Shown here in pieces: positions 17,654-26,295 of a DNA stretch of 64,000 bases. Below the pieces are notes generated by a model, which was given only the letters and a program-made list of their open reading frames with translations, was not told the DNA's origin and did not search any database. A program made the position numbers and the translations under genes. The stretch covers positions 5,985,105-6,049,104 of the forward strand of contig NZ_ABIZ01000001.1 in the NCBI RefSeq assembly GCF_000172155.1, written 5' to 3'. Numbering within the stretch: position 1 is the stretch's first letter; every line of letters begins with the position of its first letter. This stretch comes from Verrucomicrobium spinosum DSM 4136 = JCM 18804. GTDB taxonomy: Bacteria; Verrucomicrobiota; Verrucomicrobiia; Verrucomicrobiales; Verrucomicrobiaceae.

Positions 17654-19039
17654 ATGCCTCGGATTGTCTGCCTCCTGCCCTTTTTCCTTCTCCCGGCCCT
17701 CGGAGCCTGCCTGCTGCACGCTGAGTCTCCCTCGGGCGGACGTCAGTTGCAGGTCAATCCCCGCACCGGGCTGGACACCCATGATGGCATTACCCAACCG
17801 GTAAAAACCATCGCTCGCGGTGTGCGCCTGGCACAACCCGGAGACACGCTGCACCTCGCCCCAGGAATTTATCACGAGAGCCTTGACCTCTCCCTCAAGA
17901 TGGGAGAGCCGGACAACCCCATCACCGTGGATGGCCACGGTGCCGTGCTGGATGGCAGCGAACCCGTACGTGCCGCAGAATGGGAGTCACTCGGCCAAGG
18001 CCTCTATCGCAAGATCAAAATCATCCCCTCCATGAATCCCGCGGTAGTCGGACGGTGGTTCTTCCTCTGGAACGGCAGGATGAATCACATGGGCCGCACC
18101 TCTAAAGGTCCCAGCGCCGCTTTGAAAAAGCCCGGCGACCTCATGAACGACGAATGGACCTATGTCGCAGAGGAGGATGCCTTCTACCTGAAACTGCCGG
18201 AGGGACAGGACCTCGACACGGCCAACATCCGCTATCCCGCCCGCAGCAACGGCGTGGTCCTCGCCGGCAAGGGGGCGCACGTGACCGTCCGGAATGTGAC
18301 CAGCACCCATGTGTGGAACGACGGCTTCAACGTCCATGGTGCCCAGCGCAGCCTGCGGTTCGAGAACATTGCCGCCATCGAGTGCGGCGATGACGGCTTC
18401 AGCGCACATGAAGACGCCCAGTGTGAGATTGACGGCTTTATCAGCATGGGGAACTCCACCGGTCTCTGTGATGTAGGCGAGAGCGTGACGCACTATCGCA
18501 ATGTATTCATCAAGGACTGCATCGGGCATGATGTTTTTTTCATCGGACTCGATCACTCACTGGAAAATGCGGTGGTGGAGAGCAGCGCCAGCTCAGCCTT
18601 CAGCTTTGACGGCGGCCGTCTGCCCGAGGGCAAGAACGCGAATCTCCGCGTGAAGAATCTGCACCTCCGCCGCACGGGGGACGGGATCAAGGAAATACGG
18701 CTTGGTTCCCGGGGCAAGTTTAAGGCAGACCGTTGCACCTTCGAGGGGTTGAACATCACCGCCACACCCGGGGCCTCCGTCCGCTTCCAGTCCTCCGTAG
18801 TCACCGGCACCCGCAAACCCAACATCGTGATCTGGGCGAACACCATCTGGACGGGCGGCACCAACGTCTATGACATCGCCGGCTTGAGACTGGACAAGGC
18901 CACGTTCACAGCCTCCACCTTCAGCGAGTTTCAGAAGCTCGTCTTCAGCGAGACAGACTCAAGATGGGACGCCGCCTCCACCGCTCCCGCCTCTATTGGC
19001 GCTGACCCCGCCGTCCTCGCCAAGCTCCGTCGCGAGTAG
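17654..19039 (+). CDS. Secreted right-handed parallel beta-helix protein
   Basis: A 461-residue exported protein (signal peptide about 1-23). The opening LQVNPRTGLDTHDGITQPVKTIARGVRLAQPGDTL is typical of pectate-lyase-like beta-helix proteins: a DG...P..TI..A...A.PGD pattern followed by GIYHES. Short beta-strand turns then repeat through residues 75-420 (VTVRNVTSTHVWNDGFNVHG, LRFENIAAIECGDDGFSAHED). Such proteins bind or cleave acidic polysaccharides. I see no classical pectate lyase active-site set, so a lyase or hydrolase activity is not claimed. It is divergent from the agarase-like gene and belongs to the secreted-enzyme run. Confidence 0.82.
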   Translation: MPRIVCLLPFFLLPALGACLLHAESPSGGRQLQVNPRTGLDTHDGITQPVKTIARGVRLAQPGDTLHLAPGIYHESLDLSLKMGEPDNPITVDGHGAVLDGSEPVRAAEWESLGQGLYRKIKIIPSMNPAVVGRWFFLWNGRMNHMGRTSKGPSAALKKPGDLMNDEWTYVAEEDAFYLKLPEGQDLDTANIRYPARSNGVVLAGKGAHVTVRNVTSTHVWNDGFNVHGAQRSLRFENIAAIECGDDGFSAHEDAQCEIDGFISMGNSTGLCDVGESVTHYRNVFIKDCIGHDVFFIGLDHSLENAVVESSASSAFSFDGGRLPEGKNANLRVKNLHLRRTGDGIKEIRLGSRGKFKADRCTFEGLNITATPGASVRFQSSVVTGTRKPNIVIWANTIWTGGTNVYDIAGLRLDKATFTASTFSEFQKLVFSETDSRWDAASTAPASIGADPAVLAKLRRE

Positions 19040-19272
19040 CCATCCCGTGCGTGATCGACACTCTGGGAGGGGTCCGTCCAGGGATTGATGGAGTACGCAC
19101 CCCATAGAAGTCCGGCGGGCAGAACAACGCCCGGTTCATGAAACCAGCGCCAGGCCCTTCATCCCCCCCACCCACCATATTGCCTGGCCCGGCCCGCGCA
19201 AATGTCACCACAACCCCGCATATTGTCCTCTGCTTGGAACGTTTGCCCCGGCCGGCCCCGTAAGCGATTCCC

Positions 19273-20841
19273 ATGAAGCCACTCCATGCCCTGTGCCTCA
19301 CGCTCGTCGCCGGCTTGTCCACCAGCGCATTGCTCTGGAAAGCCTCTGCCGCCGCGCCCAGCGTTGCCACCGCAGGAACGAAGCCTTCGCCGGAAGCACT
19401 CTCCAAGGTGAAGGCAGGCTTCGCCGAGCGGGACATCACTCCGGCCATCGGCATGGAGCAGCCCGGCGGCTACGGCAAGTCCTACCACACCACGTTCCAC
19501 GATCCCTGCAAGGTGCGCATCGGCGTCTTTGACGATGGTACCAAGCGGGTCGCCCTCGTCGGCCTGGATGCCCTCATCGTACCCCGCAGCGTGGTCCTGG
19601 CTGCCCGTGAGCAGATCACCAAGAAATGCGGCATTCCCGGCGAGGCCATCATGATCGGGGCCTCACACTCCCATTCCTCAGGACCCGTCGGGATGATCCA
19701 ACCGGGGGAACTCGACTTCGCCAGCGATCTGGTCAAGAAGCTTGCTTACGAAGAGTCCTCCTGCGCCGACCCCGGCTATCTACAGACCGTCATCAAGGCC
19801 ATCGTGGAAGGCGTGGGCTGGGCCGACAAAAACAAGGTTCCCGCCCAGCTTGGGTTCGGCGTCGGCACAGAGGACAAGGTCGCCTTCAACCGCCGAGTCA
19901 AAATGAAGAACGGAGAAGCCTGGAGTCACCCAGGGCCTGGCAATCCCGACAATGTGGACTACGCCGGCCCCATCGATCCCGATGTGGGCGTGGTGGCCGC
20001 ATGGGACATGTCGGACAATCTCCTTGGCGTCATGGTCAATTTCTCCTGCCATGCCACCACCAACCCCGGTGGTATTTCCGCGAACTGGATCTATGACCTG
20101 GAGCAGACCATCCAGGGTGCCCTTCATACCCGGGTGCCGGTGGTCTTCCTCCAGGGAGCCTGTGGCGATGTCACCCAGGTGGACAACTTCAGCAAGTTCC
20201 AGCGCCCCGGCCCCGAGGAGTGGAGCCGCCTGGTGGGTGGCCGCGTGGGTGCGGAGACAGTGAAGGTCATCTTCTCCATGCCCAAGACCACCGAGGCCCG
20301 GCTCGACGCCAGACAAAAGGTCTGGAAGATCAAACGCCGCATCCCCTCCCCCGAGCGGGTCAAGGAAAGCACGGACCTCGTGCAACAGCCCAAACCCAAA
20401 GGCGACACCACCGCCTGGATGTTCGCCAAGGAGATCGTGATGCTCAACGCCCTCGTGCAGAAGGAACCCGAGTGCGAGGTGGAGGTGCAGGCCCTCCAGG
20501 TGGGCCCGCTCGTCTGCGTGAGCAATCCTGCGGAATACTTCGTGGCCAACGGGCTGCGCATCAAGAAAGAAACCGGCTTCCCCATGACTTTCCCCGTGGA
20601 GCTCGCCAACGGCTGCTCCGGCTATGTGCCCACGGAGGAAGCCTTTGGCCCCAACGGCGGCGGCTATGAAACCCGCCTCACCTATTACAGCAACCTGGAA
20701 GTCACCGCAGGCACGCAGATGGCCACCGCAGGCATCGAGCTCGCCCGGCAGATGACGCCAGACAAGATGCCCGAGCGCCTCCCGGCACCGCCCTTTGGCC
20801 GGGCGTGGACGTATGGCAATGTGAAACCCGAGGTGAAATAA
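19273..20841 (+). CDS. Secreted neutral/alkaline ceramidase-like protein
   Basis: A 522-residue exported protein (signal peptide about 1-27). The N-terminal half matches the neutral/alkaline non-lysosomal ceramidase-like domain: KAGFAERDITPAIGMEQPGGYG, DALIVPRS, then MIGASHSHSSGP with the His residues that bind zinc in the family, and MVNFSCHATTNPGG further on. The typical C-terminal immunoglobulin-like domain of true ceramidases is absent or reduced. In the Planctomycetes-Verrucomicrobia group these proteins accompany carbohydrate-degrading enzymes, and their real substrate is unknown. The 230 bp upstream is GC-rich and without features. It is convergent with the next gene, 17 bp away. Confidence 0.85.
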   Translation: MKPLHALCLTLVAGLSTSALLWKASAAAPSVATAGTKPSPEALSKVKAGFAERDITPAIGMEQPGGYGKSYHTTFHDPCKVRIGVFDDGTKRVALVGLDALIVPRSVVLAAREQITKKCGIPGEAIMIGASHSHSSGPVGMIQPGELDFASDLVKKLAYEESSCADPGYLQTVIKAIVEGVGWADKNKVPAQLGFGVGTEDKVAFNRRVKMKNGEAWSHPGPGNPDNVDYAGPIDPDVGVVAAWDMSDNLLGVMVNFSCHATTNPGGISANWIYDLEQTIQGALHTRVPVVFLQGACGDVTQVDNFSKFQRPGPEEWSRLVGGRVGAETVKVIFSMPKTTEARLDARQKVWKIKRRIPSPERVKESTDLVQQPKPKGDTTAWMFAKEIVMLNALVQKEPECEVEVQALQVGPLVCVSNPAEYFVANGLRIKKETGFPMTFPVELANGCSGYVPTEEAFGPNGGGYETRLTYYSNLEVTAGTQMATAGIELARQMTPDKMPERLPAPPFGRAWTYGNVKPEVK

Positions 20842-20858
20842 AGACCGTCCAAAGGTGC

Positions 20859-21287
20859 CTACCCCAGCTCCGTCGCAGCCTGCTCTATCTGGTTCAGGCC
20901 TTCCCGGAGCATCTCCGGCCATTGCTCCACCAGCATTTTCTCCACGAGTTGCAGGAAACCATCCGTGCCATCGGCCCCGGCACTCCAGTCCAGGACCACG
21001 TACTTCTCACTGGTAGCCTCCGAGTACCAGTGCAGCGTGCGCATGGGATTGCCCAGCCCCAGCACGTGCCCTGGCTCCGTGGCATCATTTGCCCGGTCCT
21101 TCTCCTGCTCCCTGACTGCCGTCACCAGAGCATCCAGCTTCTCCACCACGTGTTCCGTCAGGCAGTTGCCCAGCACGAACACCCCCTGCCGTGCGCTCCG
21201 GGTCATGAAGGCGCAGCTGCGATCCCGCAGGTTGGCCCAGATGCGCGGATTGCCGCCTAATTCAACGGTGATGTACTTTCTTGACAT
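20859..21287 (-). CDS. Conserved-looking hypothetical protein downstream of polX
   Basis: A 142-residue soluble protein I do not recognise. The start MSRKYITVELGG (ATG at 21285-21287) gives a sensible N-terminus; an in-frame ATG 21 codons earlier would run into the end of polX. The sequence alternates short strands and amphipathic helices (HVVEKLDALVTAVREQEKDR, FLQLVEKMLVEQWPEMLREG) and has two tryptophans in an LHWYSEATSEKYVVLDWSAG block. No signal peptide or membrane segment is seen. It starts 28 bp after the polX stop on the same strand, so the two probably form an operon. Function unknown. Confidence 0.65.
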   Translation of the reverse strand: MSRKYITVELGGNPRIWANLRDRSCAFMTRSARQGVFVLGNCLTEHVVEKLDALVTAVREQEKDRANDATEPGHVLGLGNPMRTLHWYSEATSEKYVVLDWSAGADGTDGFLQLVEKMLVEQWPEMLREGLNQIEQAATELG

Positions 21288-21315
21288 AGGTGGATCGAGC
21301 GGGGTCAAGCACCTC

Positions 21316-23061
21316 TCATGCCTCTTCGCGGACGCGATCGCGCTTCGCACTTAGCAACTCCTCAATCCTGCCCAGCGGCAGGCAGTTCACCACATCCGAC
21401 CGGGTGAGCCAGCCTTTTCGCGCCAGCCTCACCCCGTAGAACACATCGTGAAGTCCCCGGGTCGAGTGGGCGTCGGGGTTGATGGAGCACTTCACGCCTT
21501 TCTCCTTGGCGAGCTTCCACCAACGCCAGTCCATGTCGAGCCGCCAGGGGTTGGCGTTGAGTTCGATGATGGTGCCTGTAGCTGCCGCCGCCTCAATGAT
21601 GGCCGGCACATTCACTGCATACGAGGGGCGCTGCAAAAGCAGACGTCCTGTCAGGTGACCCAGCATGGTCACATGCGGATTCTCAATGGCACGGATGATA
21701 CGCTTCGTCATCTCCGCCTCCGGAAGGGTGAAGACGTTGTGCACGGAAGCCACCACATAGTCCAGCTCCGCCATCAGATCGTCCGGAAAGTCCAGTGATC
21801 CATCCTTCAGAATGTCCACCTCACTTCCGGCAAACAGCCTGAACCCCTCATAGGTGGCATTCAGCCGCCGGATCTCCGCGATCTGTGCGCGCAGCCGTTT
21901 TTCATCCAGCCCGTTGGCCTGGAAGGAGGCCTTGCTGTGGTCAGCGATTCCCAGGTACTGTAGCCCGAGCTCCTGAGCCTCCTCCGCCATTTCCTCCAGT
22001 GAATTCACGCCATCGCTGGCGGTGGTGTGATTGTGAAACACCCCGCGCAGGTTCGTGATCTCCACCAGCTTGGGGAGGTCACCTTCTTCAGCGGCCTTAA
22101 TCTCCCCAGTATTCTCCCGCAGCTCAGGCTCAACGAAGTCCAGGCCCAGGGCCCGGTACACATCGGCCTCATCGTAGCATTCGGGACTCTCCCCACCCGG
22201 CTGCGTGGGGGTCAGCGCGTATTCGTTGAGCGACAGACCACGTGCCAGCGCACGCTGCCGCAGGGCCACATTGTGCTCCTTGCTCCCGGTAAAGTAAACC
22301 ATGGCGCAGGCAAATTCCACACTGGTCACCGCACGCAGATCGCACTGCACACCGCTCTGGAGCAGCACGCTCGATTTCGTCTCCCCTTGTGCCAGGATCT
22401 TGGCCACCATCGGCATCTTCACAAAGTCCTCCATCACCGGGCCAGGCTTCTTGGTGGCAACGAGGAAGTCCAGGTCATGCACCGTCTCCTTGGCCCGGCG
22501 GTAGCTGCCCGCCACCCCGGCACGCGACACGTTGGGATGCTCCCGCAGCATCTCCAGGATCCGTTCCACCGTGGGAGCCACCTGTTCCAGGCGGAACTCG
22601 TCCGCATGGCTTTCACGAAACGCCAGGGACTCCAGGATCTTCGCTGCCGTCTTCTCCCCAAAACCCGCCAGCTTGGCCACAGCACCGCTTTCACAGGCCG
22701 CCTTGAGGTCCGCCAGCGTGCCCACCTGGAGTTGCTCCCACAGCACCTTGATTTTTTTGCCCCCCAGCCCCTGCACCTCATAGAGCTCCAGGATCCCCTC
22801 CGGAAACTCCCCCCGCAGCCTTTCATAGAACTCCAGCTTCCCCGTGCTGGCCAGCTCGTTCAGCTTCTGCTGCAGGGCATCACCCAGGCCTTTTACCCCC
22901 TTGAGATCGTTGGCTGCGGCGCGGGCCACAATGTCACCACTAAAGGTCTCCACGATCTCCGCTCCCGTATTGTACGCCCGGGTCTTGAAGGGGTTTTCCC
23001 CCTTGAGGTCGAGCAGGAGCGCGATGTTTCGCAATACAGTGGCCATCACTTCAGCAGTCAT
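21316..23061 (-). CDS. polX: DNA polymerase/3'-5' exonuclease PolX
   Basis: About 581 residues, full length for bacterial PolX. An N-terminal helix-hairpin-helix domain (VLRNIALLLDLKGENPFKTRAY, LKGVKGLGDALQQKL, GLGGKKIKVLW) is followed by the family X nucleotidyltransferase core with AGSYRRAKETVHDLDFLV, which carries the metal-binding Asp pair. The C-terminal PHP domain has HNHTTASDG, LGIADHSKA and NPDAHSTRG. The enzyme fills short gaps in base-excision repair and can trim 3' ends through the PHP domain. The start at 23059-23061 (MTAEVMATVLRN) fits the family; a longer frame adds 19 unrelated residues. It is divergent from ilvB. Confidence 0.95.
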   Translation of the reverse strand: MTAEVMATVLRNIALLLDLKGENPFKTRAYNTGAEIVETFSGDIVARAAANDLKGVKGLGDALQQKLNELASTGKLEFYERLRGEFPEGILELYEVQGLGGKKIKVLWEQLQVGTLADLKAACESGAVAKLAGFGEKTAAKILESLAFRESHADEFRLEQVAPTVERILEMLREHPNVSRAGVAGSYRRAKETVHDLDFLVATKKPGPVMEDFVKMPMVAKILAQGETKSSVLLQSGVQCDLRAVTSVEFACAMVYFTGSKEHNVALRQRALARGLSLNEYALTPTQPGGESPECYDEADVYRALGLDFVEPELRENTGEIKAAEEGDLPKLVEITNLRGVFHNHTTASDGVNSLEEMAEEAQELGLQYLGIADHSKASFQANGLDEKRLRAQIAEIRRLNATYEGFRLFAGSEVDILKDGSLDFPDDLMAELDYVVASVHNVFTLPEAEMTKRIIRAIENPHVTMLGHLTGRLLLQRPSYAVNVPAIIEAAAATGTIIELNANPWRLDMDWRWWKLAKEKGVKCSINPDAHSTRGLHDVFYGVRLARKGWLTRSDVVNCLPLGRIEELLSAKRDRVREEA

Positions 23062-23172
23062 AGTGCGAAGAGTGGCGATGAACTCCGCCGACGCAACGAA
23101 ATGTGCGCCACAGCGCAAACCACCACATTTTTATACGTCCGCGCCACGCGTTAGACGCAAATCGAGTGACAA

Positions 23173-23222
23173 TTGGTCAATTTTTAGACCTACACAGCTC
23201 TAAAAAATATCACTTTGACCAA
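23173..23222. promoter_or_regulatory. Inverted TTGGTCAA / TTGACCAA pair between polX and ilvB
   Basis: Within the AT-rich divergent region an 8-bp sequence (23173-23180) recurs as its exact reverse complement at 23215-23222, with starts 42 bp apart, close to four helical turns. Short oligo-A/T tracts lie between. This could be a regulator site or simply part of the promoter. I cannot place a convincing -35/-10 pair. Confidence 0.3.
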
Positions 23223-23303
23223 AAAACTGCAACTTTCGATTGCTGAACAGACCATTCATGCGAGATTGACCCCCTAATTTCGCACTTTTCAGGAGACCAA
23301 CTC

Positions 23304-25031
23304 ATGACCACCGAAAAATTGGACGGCGCTCAAGCGCTCATCAAGACACTCGACCAATTGGGGATCGAGTACGTGTTCGGGTATTCCGGCGGGGCCGCCC
23401 TGCCCATCTTCGACGCACTGGAAACCGTGAAGTCGAATATCAAGTTCGTCCTGGTGCGTCACGAACAGGGTGCCGTGCACATGGCTGACGGTTATGCCCG
23501 CGCTACAGGCCGGCCCGCAGTGGTGCTGGTGACCTCCGGCCCCGGCGCTGGCAACACCGTGACGGGCATTATGACCGCCCAGATGGACTCCGTGCCCATG
23601 ATCATCGTTTGCGGCCAGACCGTGTCTTGGATGCTGGGCAAGGACGCCTTCCAGGAGGCGGACATTTTCAACATCACCACACCAGTGTGCAAACACAACT
23701 ACCTGGTGAAGAACACGAATGACCTCCCGCGCATCGCTCGTGAGGCCCATCACATCGCCACCACCGGCCGCCCCGGCCCCGTGCTCATCGACATTCCCAA
23801 GGACATCAGCCAGGGCCCCTTCACCGGCGACCTCAATGCGGAGATCGACCTCCCCGGCTACCATCCTGAAGAGTCCCTCAGGATCGACAAGAAGTCTGTG
23901 CAAGAGGCCGCCAAGCTCATCATGCAGTCCAAGCGCCCGCTCATCCTCGCCGGCCACGGCGCGATGATCGCCCGCGCTGACAAAGAGCTCATGGCCCTGG
24001 CCGAGACCCTCAACTGCCCCGTGACCAACACGCTGCTGGGCAAGGGTGTGTTTCCTGAAACTCACCGTCTGAGCCTGGGCATGCTGGGCATGCACGGCAC
24101 CGCCTACGCCAACAAGGCCATCTGCGAGTGCGACTGCATCATCAACATCGGCTCACGCTTCGATGACCGCATCATCGGAAAGCCAAGCGCGTTCGCCCGC
24201 AATGCCAGCATCGTCCACTTCGATATTGATGAGGCCGAAGCCAACAAGATGATCAAGGCGGATGTGTTCGTGAAGGGCGATGCCAAGGCCGCCCTGAAGG
24301 AACTGATCCCTCACCTCAGCCCGATCGACACCGCCGCGTGGAACGAGACGCTGGACGGCTACAAAAAGAAATACCCCCTCAGCTACAAGAAGCAGGGCGG
24401 CCTGCGCATGCAGCAGGTGATCGACGAGCTCTACCAGCTGACCAAGGGCAAGGCCATCGTTTCCACCGACGTGGGCCAGCACCAGATGTGGGCTGCCCAG
24501 TTCTACAAGAACGATGAAAGCTTCAAGTGGCTCAGCTCCGGCGGTGCCGGCACCATGGGCTTTGGCTTCCCCGCAGCCATCGGCGCACAGCTTGGCTGCC
24601 CGAATGACATCGTGGTTTCCATCAGTGGCGACGGCGGCTTCCAGATGACACTGTTTGAACTGGCCACCGCTGCCATCCTCAAGCTCCCCATCAAGATCAT
24701 CGTGCTCAACAACCACTACCTCGGCATGGTTCGCCAGTGGCAGGAGTTGTTCTTCGACAACCGCGAAAGCGGCGTGGATCTCATCGGCAACCCTGACTTC
24801 GTGAAGCTTGCCGAAGCCTATGGCATCAAGGGCTTCCACATCCGCCGCCCCGCCGATGTGGAGCGCGTCCTCCAGCAGGCGCTCGAATACAACGACGGTC
24901 CCTGCCTCATTGAAGCCGAGTGCATCAAGACCGAAAACGTGTTCCCCATGATCCCCGCCGGCGCGGCCCTGGAAGACATGTTGATCGAGCCTCCGAAACA
25001 CAAGATGGAGAAGCCCGTGGGTTCGACTTAG
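23304..25031 (+). CDS. ilvB: Acetolactate synthase large subunit
   Basis: A 575-residue ThDP enzyme catalysing condensation of two pyruvates (or pyruvate with 2-ketobutyrate) in branched-chain amino acid synthesis. The catalytic Glu lies in [19 protein letters not shown] near residue 53. The central domain carries [11 protein letters not shown], and the ThDP-Mg motif is [20 protein letters not shown] followed by [15 protein letters not shown] clear AGGAG lies 8 bp before the ATG. The partner small subunit ilvN follows, but a four-helix-bundle gene is inserted between them, spreading the usually tight pair over 480 bp. Confidence 0.97.
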   Translation: MTTEKLDGAQALIKTLDQLGIEYVFGYSGGAALPIFDALETVKSNIKFVLVRHEQGAVHMADGYARATGRPAVVLVTSGPGAGNTVTGIMTAQMDSVPMIIVCGQTVSWMLGKDAFQEADIFNITTPVCKHNYLVKNTNDLPRIAREAHHIATTGRPGPVLIDIPKDISQGPFTGDLNAEIDLPGYHPEESLRIDKKSVQEAAKLIMQSKRPLILAGHGAMIARADKELMALAETLNCPVTNTLLGKGVFPETHRLSLGMLGMHGTAYANKAICECDCIINIGSRFDDRIIGKPSAFARNASIVHFDIDEAEANKMIKADVFVKGDAKAALKELIPHLSPIDTAAWNETLDGYKKKYPLSYKKQGGLRMQQVIDELYQLTKGKAIVSTDVGQHQMWAAQFYKNDESFKWLSSGGAGTMGFGFPAAIGAQLGCPNDIVVSISGDGGFQMTLFELATAAILKLPIKIIVLNNHYLGMVRQWQELFFDNRESGVDLIGNPDFVKLAEAYGIKGFHIRRPADVERVLQQALEYNDGPCLIEAECIKTENVFPMIPAGAALEDMLIEPPKHKMEKPVGST

Positions 25032-25033
25032 TA

Positions 25034-25507
25034 GAAAGAGGGAAGAGGGGCGAGGGATCAGGGTTAAGGAATCCCCCTCCTCTTCATGGCACCGCCTTCT
25101 GCGAAATGAGCGAGATCAAGAGTTATCGAGATCTGATTGTCTGGCAGAAGGCGATGCAGGCTGCGACCAGCATCTACGAAGCCAGCAGGACCTTCCCCCG
25201 GGAAGAACAGTTTGCACTAACTTCGCAGCTTAGGCGCTCAGCGGTTTCCATTCCCTCTAACATCGCTGAAGGCTACGGTCGCGGTTCAAAGCCAGATTAC
25301 GTCCGCTTTTTGCAAATAGCCCGGGGCTCTCTGTTTGAAGCGCAAACTCAACTCGAACTTGCCATCCAGCTTCGTTTCATTCCCTCCTCTGCATCGCCTG
25401 AGATTCAAGATCTGCTCCAAGAGATTGAGCGCATGCTCAATTCCATGATCTCCAAGCTCAGCTGCTAATTCCCTTATCCCTCTCCCCTTAACCCTTTTCC
25501 CTCTTTC
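25034..25507. repeat. Imperfect inverted repeats bracketing the four-helix-bundle gene
   Basis: The left flank (25034-25074) reads as purine-rich G/A blocks beginning GAAAGAGGGAAGAGGG. The right flank (25469-25507), read on the opposite strand, begins GAAAGAGGGAAAAGGG and continues with a matching GAGGGAT block. Both also contain GGTTAAGG in different register. The arrangement suggests a small mobile cassette carrying the gene into the ilv operon. No transposase or clear target duplication is seen. Confidence 0.6.
25106..25468 (+). CDS. Four-helix bundle protein (S23/IVP family)
   Basis: A 120-residue four-helix bundle protein of the family first seen in 23S rRNA intervening sequences: SYRDLIVWQKAMQAATSIYE, then FALTSQLRRSAVSIPSNIAEGYGR, VRFLQIARGSLFEAQTQLELA and a closing helix. 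The ATG at 25106 is chosen because the family begins a few residues before the YRDLIVWQ motif; upstream in-frame sequence is ilvB read out of frame. The protein is thought to bind nucleic acid, but its role outside rRNA is not known. It lies alone between ilvB and ilvN and is bracketed by low-complexity sequences that are imperfect inverted copies of each other. Confidence 0.9.
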   Translation: MSEIKSYRDLIVWQKAMQAATSIYEASRTFPREEQFALTSQLRRSAVSIPSNIAEGYGRGSKPDYVRFLQIARGSLFEAQTQLELAIQLRFIPSSASPEIQDLLQEIERMLNSMISKLSC

Positions 25508-25511
25508 ACCC

Positions 25512-26057
25512 ATGTCCGACCGTACCATCATCACTTCCGACCGCAAACCGGCCCCTCAGCCCGACATTGTGAACGTGCACACCCTCAGCATGTATGTGTC
25601 CAACAAGCCAGGGGTGCTCGGCCACATCTGCCAGGTGTTCAGCCGCCGCGGTTTCAATATCGACTCACTCGTGGTTTCCCAGGGGCGTGACCCCCGCTAC
25701 TCCCGCATGACCGTGGGCGTCAGCGGCCATCCCGAGGGCCTGCACCAGATCATCATGCAGTGCAACAAGCTCATCGATGTGATCCACTGCTATGAGCACA
25801 CCGACAAGGATTCGGTGGTAAAGGAACTGGTCCTCATCAAGATCCTTGCCACTGCCGAGCACCGCACCGAGATCCTCCAGATCATCGAACACTTCAACGG
25901 CAAGACCGTGGACCTGCAGGAGCAGTCCATGGTCATCATGATCACTGGCAATAGTGACAAGGTGGATGCCGCCGTGAATCTGCTGGGTCGCTTCGAGATC
26001 ATCGAGACCGTGCGTACCGGCAAGGTCGTGATGGCACGTGGCGTGGCCGAGACCTAG
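25512..26057 (+). CDS. ilvN: Acetolactate synthase small (regulatory) subunit
   Basis: A 181-residue regulatory subunit. An N-terminal ACT domain (HTLSMYVSNKPGVLGHICQVFSRRGFNIDSL) binds valine in the family and confers feedback inhibition. The C-terminal half (LVLIKILATAEHRTEILQIIEHFNGKTVDL) matches the second ACT-like domain that contacts the large subunit. It is complete. The start MSDRTIITSDRKPAPQPD adds a short polar leader before the ACT domain. It stands on the same strand as ilvB, with the four-helix-bundle cassette between, and is followed by a strong terminator. Confidence 0.95.
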   Translation: MSDRTIITSDRKPAPQPDIVNVHTLSMYVSNKPGVLGHICQVFSRRGFNIDSLVVSQGRDPRYSRMTVGVSGHPEGLHQIIMQCNKLIDVIHCYEHTDKDSVVKELVLIKILATAEHRTEILQIIEHFNGKTVDLQEQSMVIMITGNSDKVDAAVNLLGRFEIIETVRTGKVVMARGVAET

Positions 26058-26108
26058 GCCGTCAGGCATCGCCAGAGAATTTCTCCTCCCCATCCACTAT
26101 GCCCCGCC

Positions 26109-26135
26109 TGCCCCGCGCAAGCGGGGCATTTTTTT
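26109..26135 (+). terminator. Intrinsic terminator of the ilv unit
   Basis: A perfect 8-bp GC stem (26109-26116 with 26121-26128) is closed by a GCAA tetraloop of the GNRA class and followed by seven T residues. It lies 51 bp after ilvN. Confidence 0.92.
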
Positions 26136-26228
26136 GGGCAGGCGCAGCCGCACCACCAAAGGGGTATTCAGAGGGTTCCGGCCCCATCGCCTCGGGTCCC
26201 GACCATCCGCCAATACCCAACTACGTCC

Positions 26229-26262
26229 TTGCCAAGCGGCAAAGCGTTTGGCTAATATTAGC
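26229..26262 (+). promoter_or_regulatory. Candidate promoter and 12-bp palindrome before the PAS histidine kinase
   Basis: TTGCCA (26229-26234) is separated by 18 bp from TAATAT (26253-26258). The -10 region lies inside the perfect palindrome GCTAATATTAGC (26251-26262). A GGGGGAG ribosome-binding site follows about ten bases before the ATG at 26296. The palindrome could be an operator, but a single copy is weak evidence. Confidence 0.4.
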
Positions 26263-26295
26263 ATACGTGGATCAAATTCGGGGGAGATAAGCATT

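Noticed and set aside
24920-25105. Long N-terminal extension of the four-helix-bundle protein
   Set aside because: It is the end of ilvB and the repeat flank read in another frame; the family starts at the ATG at 25106.
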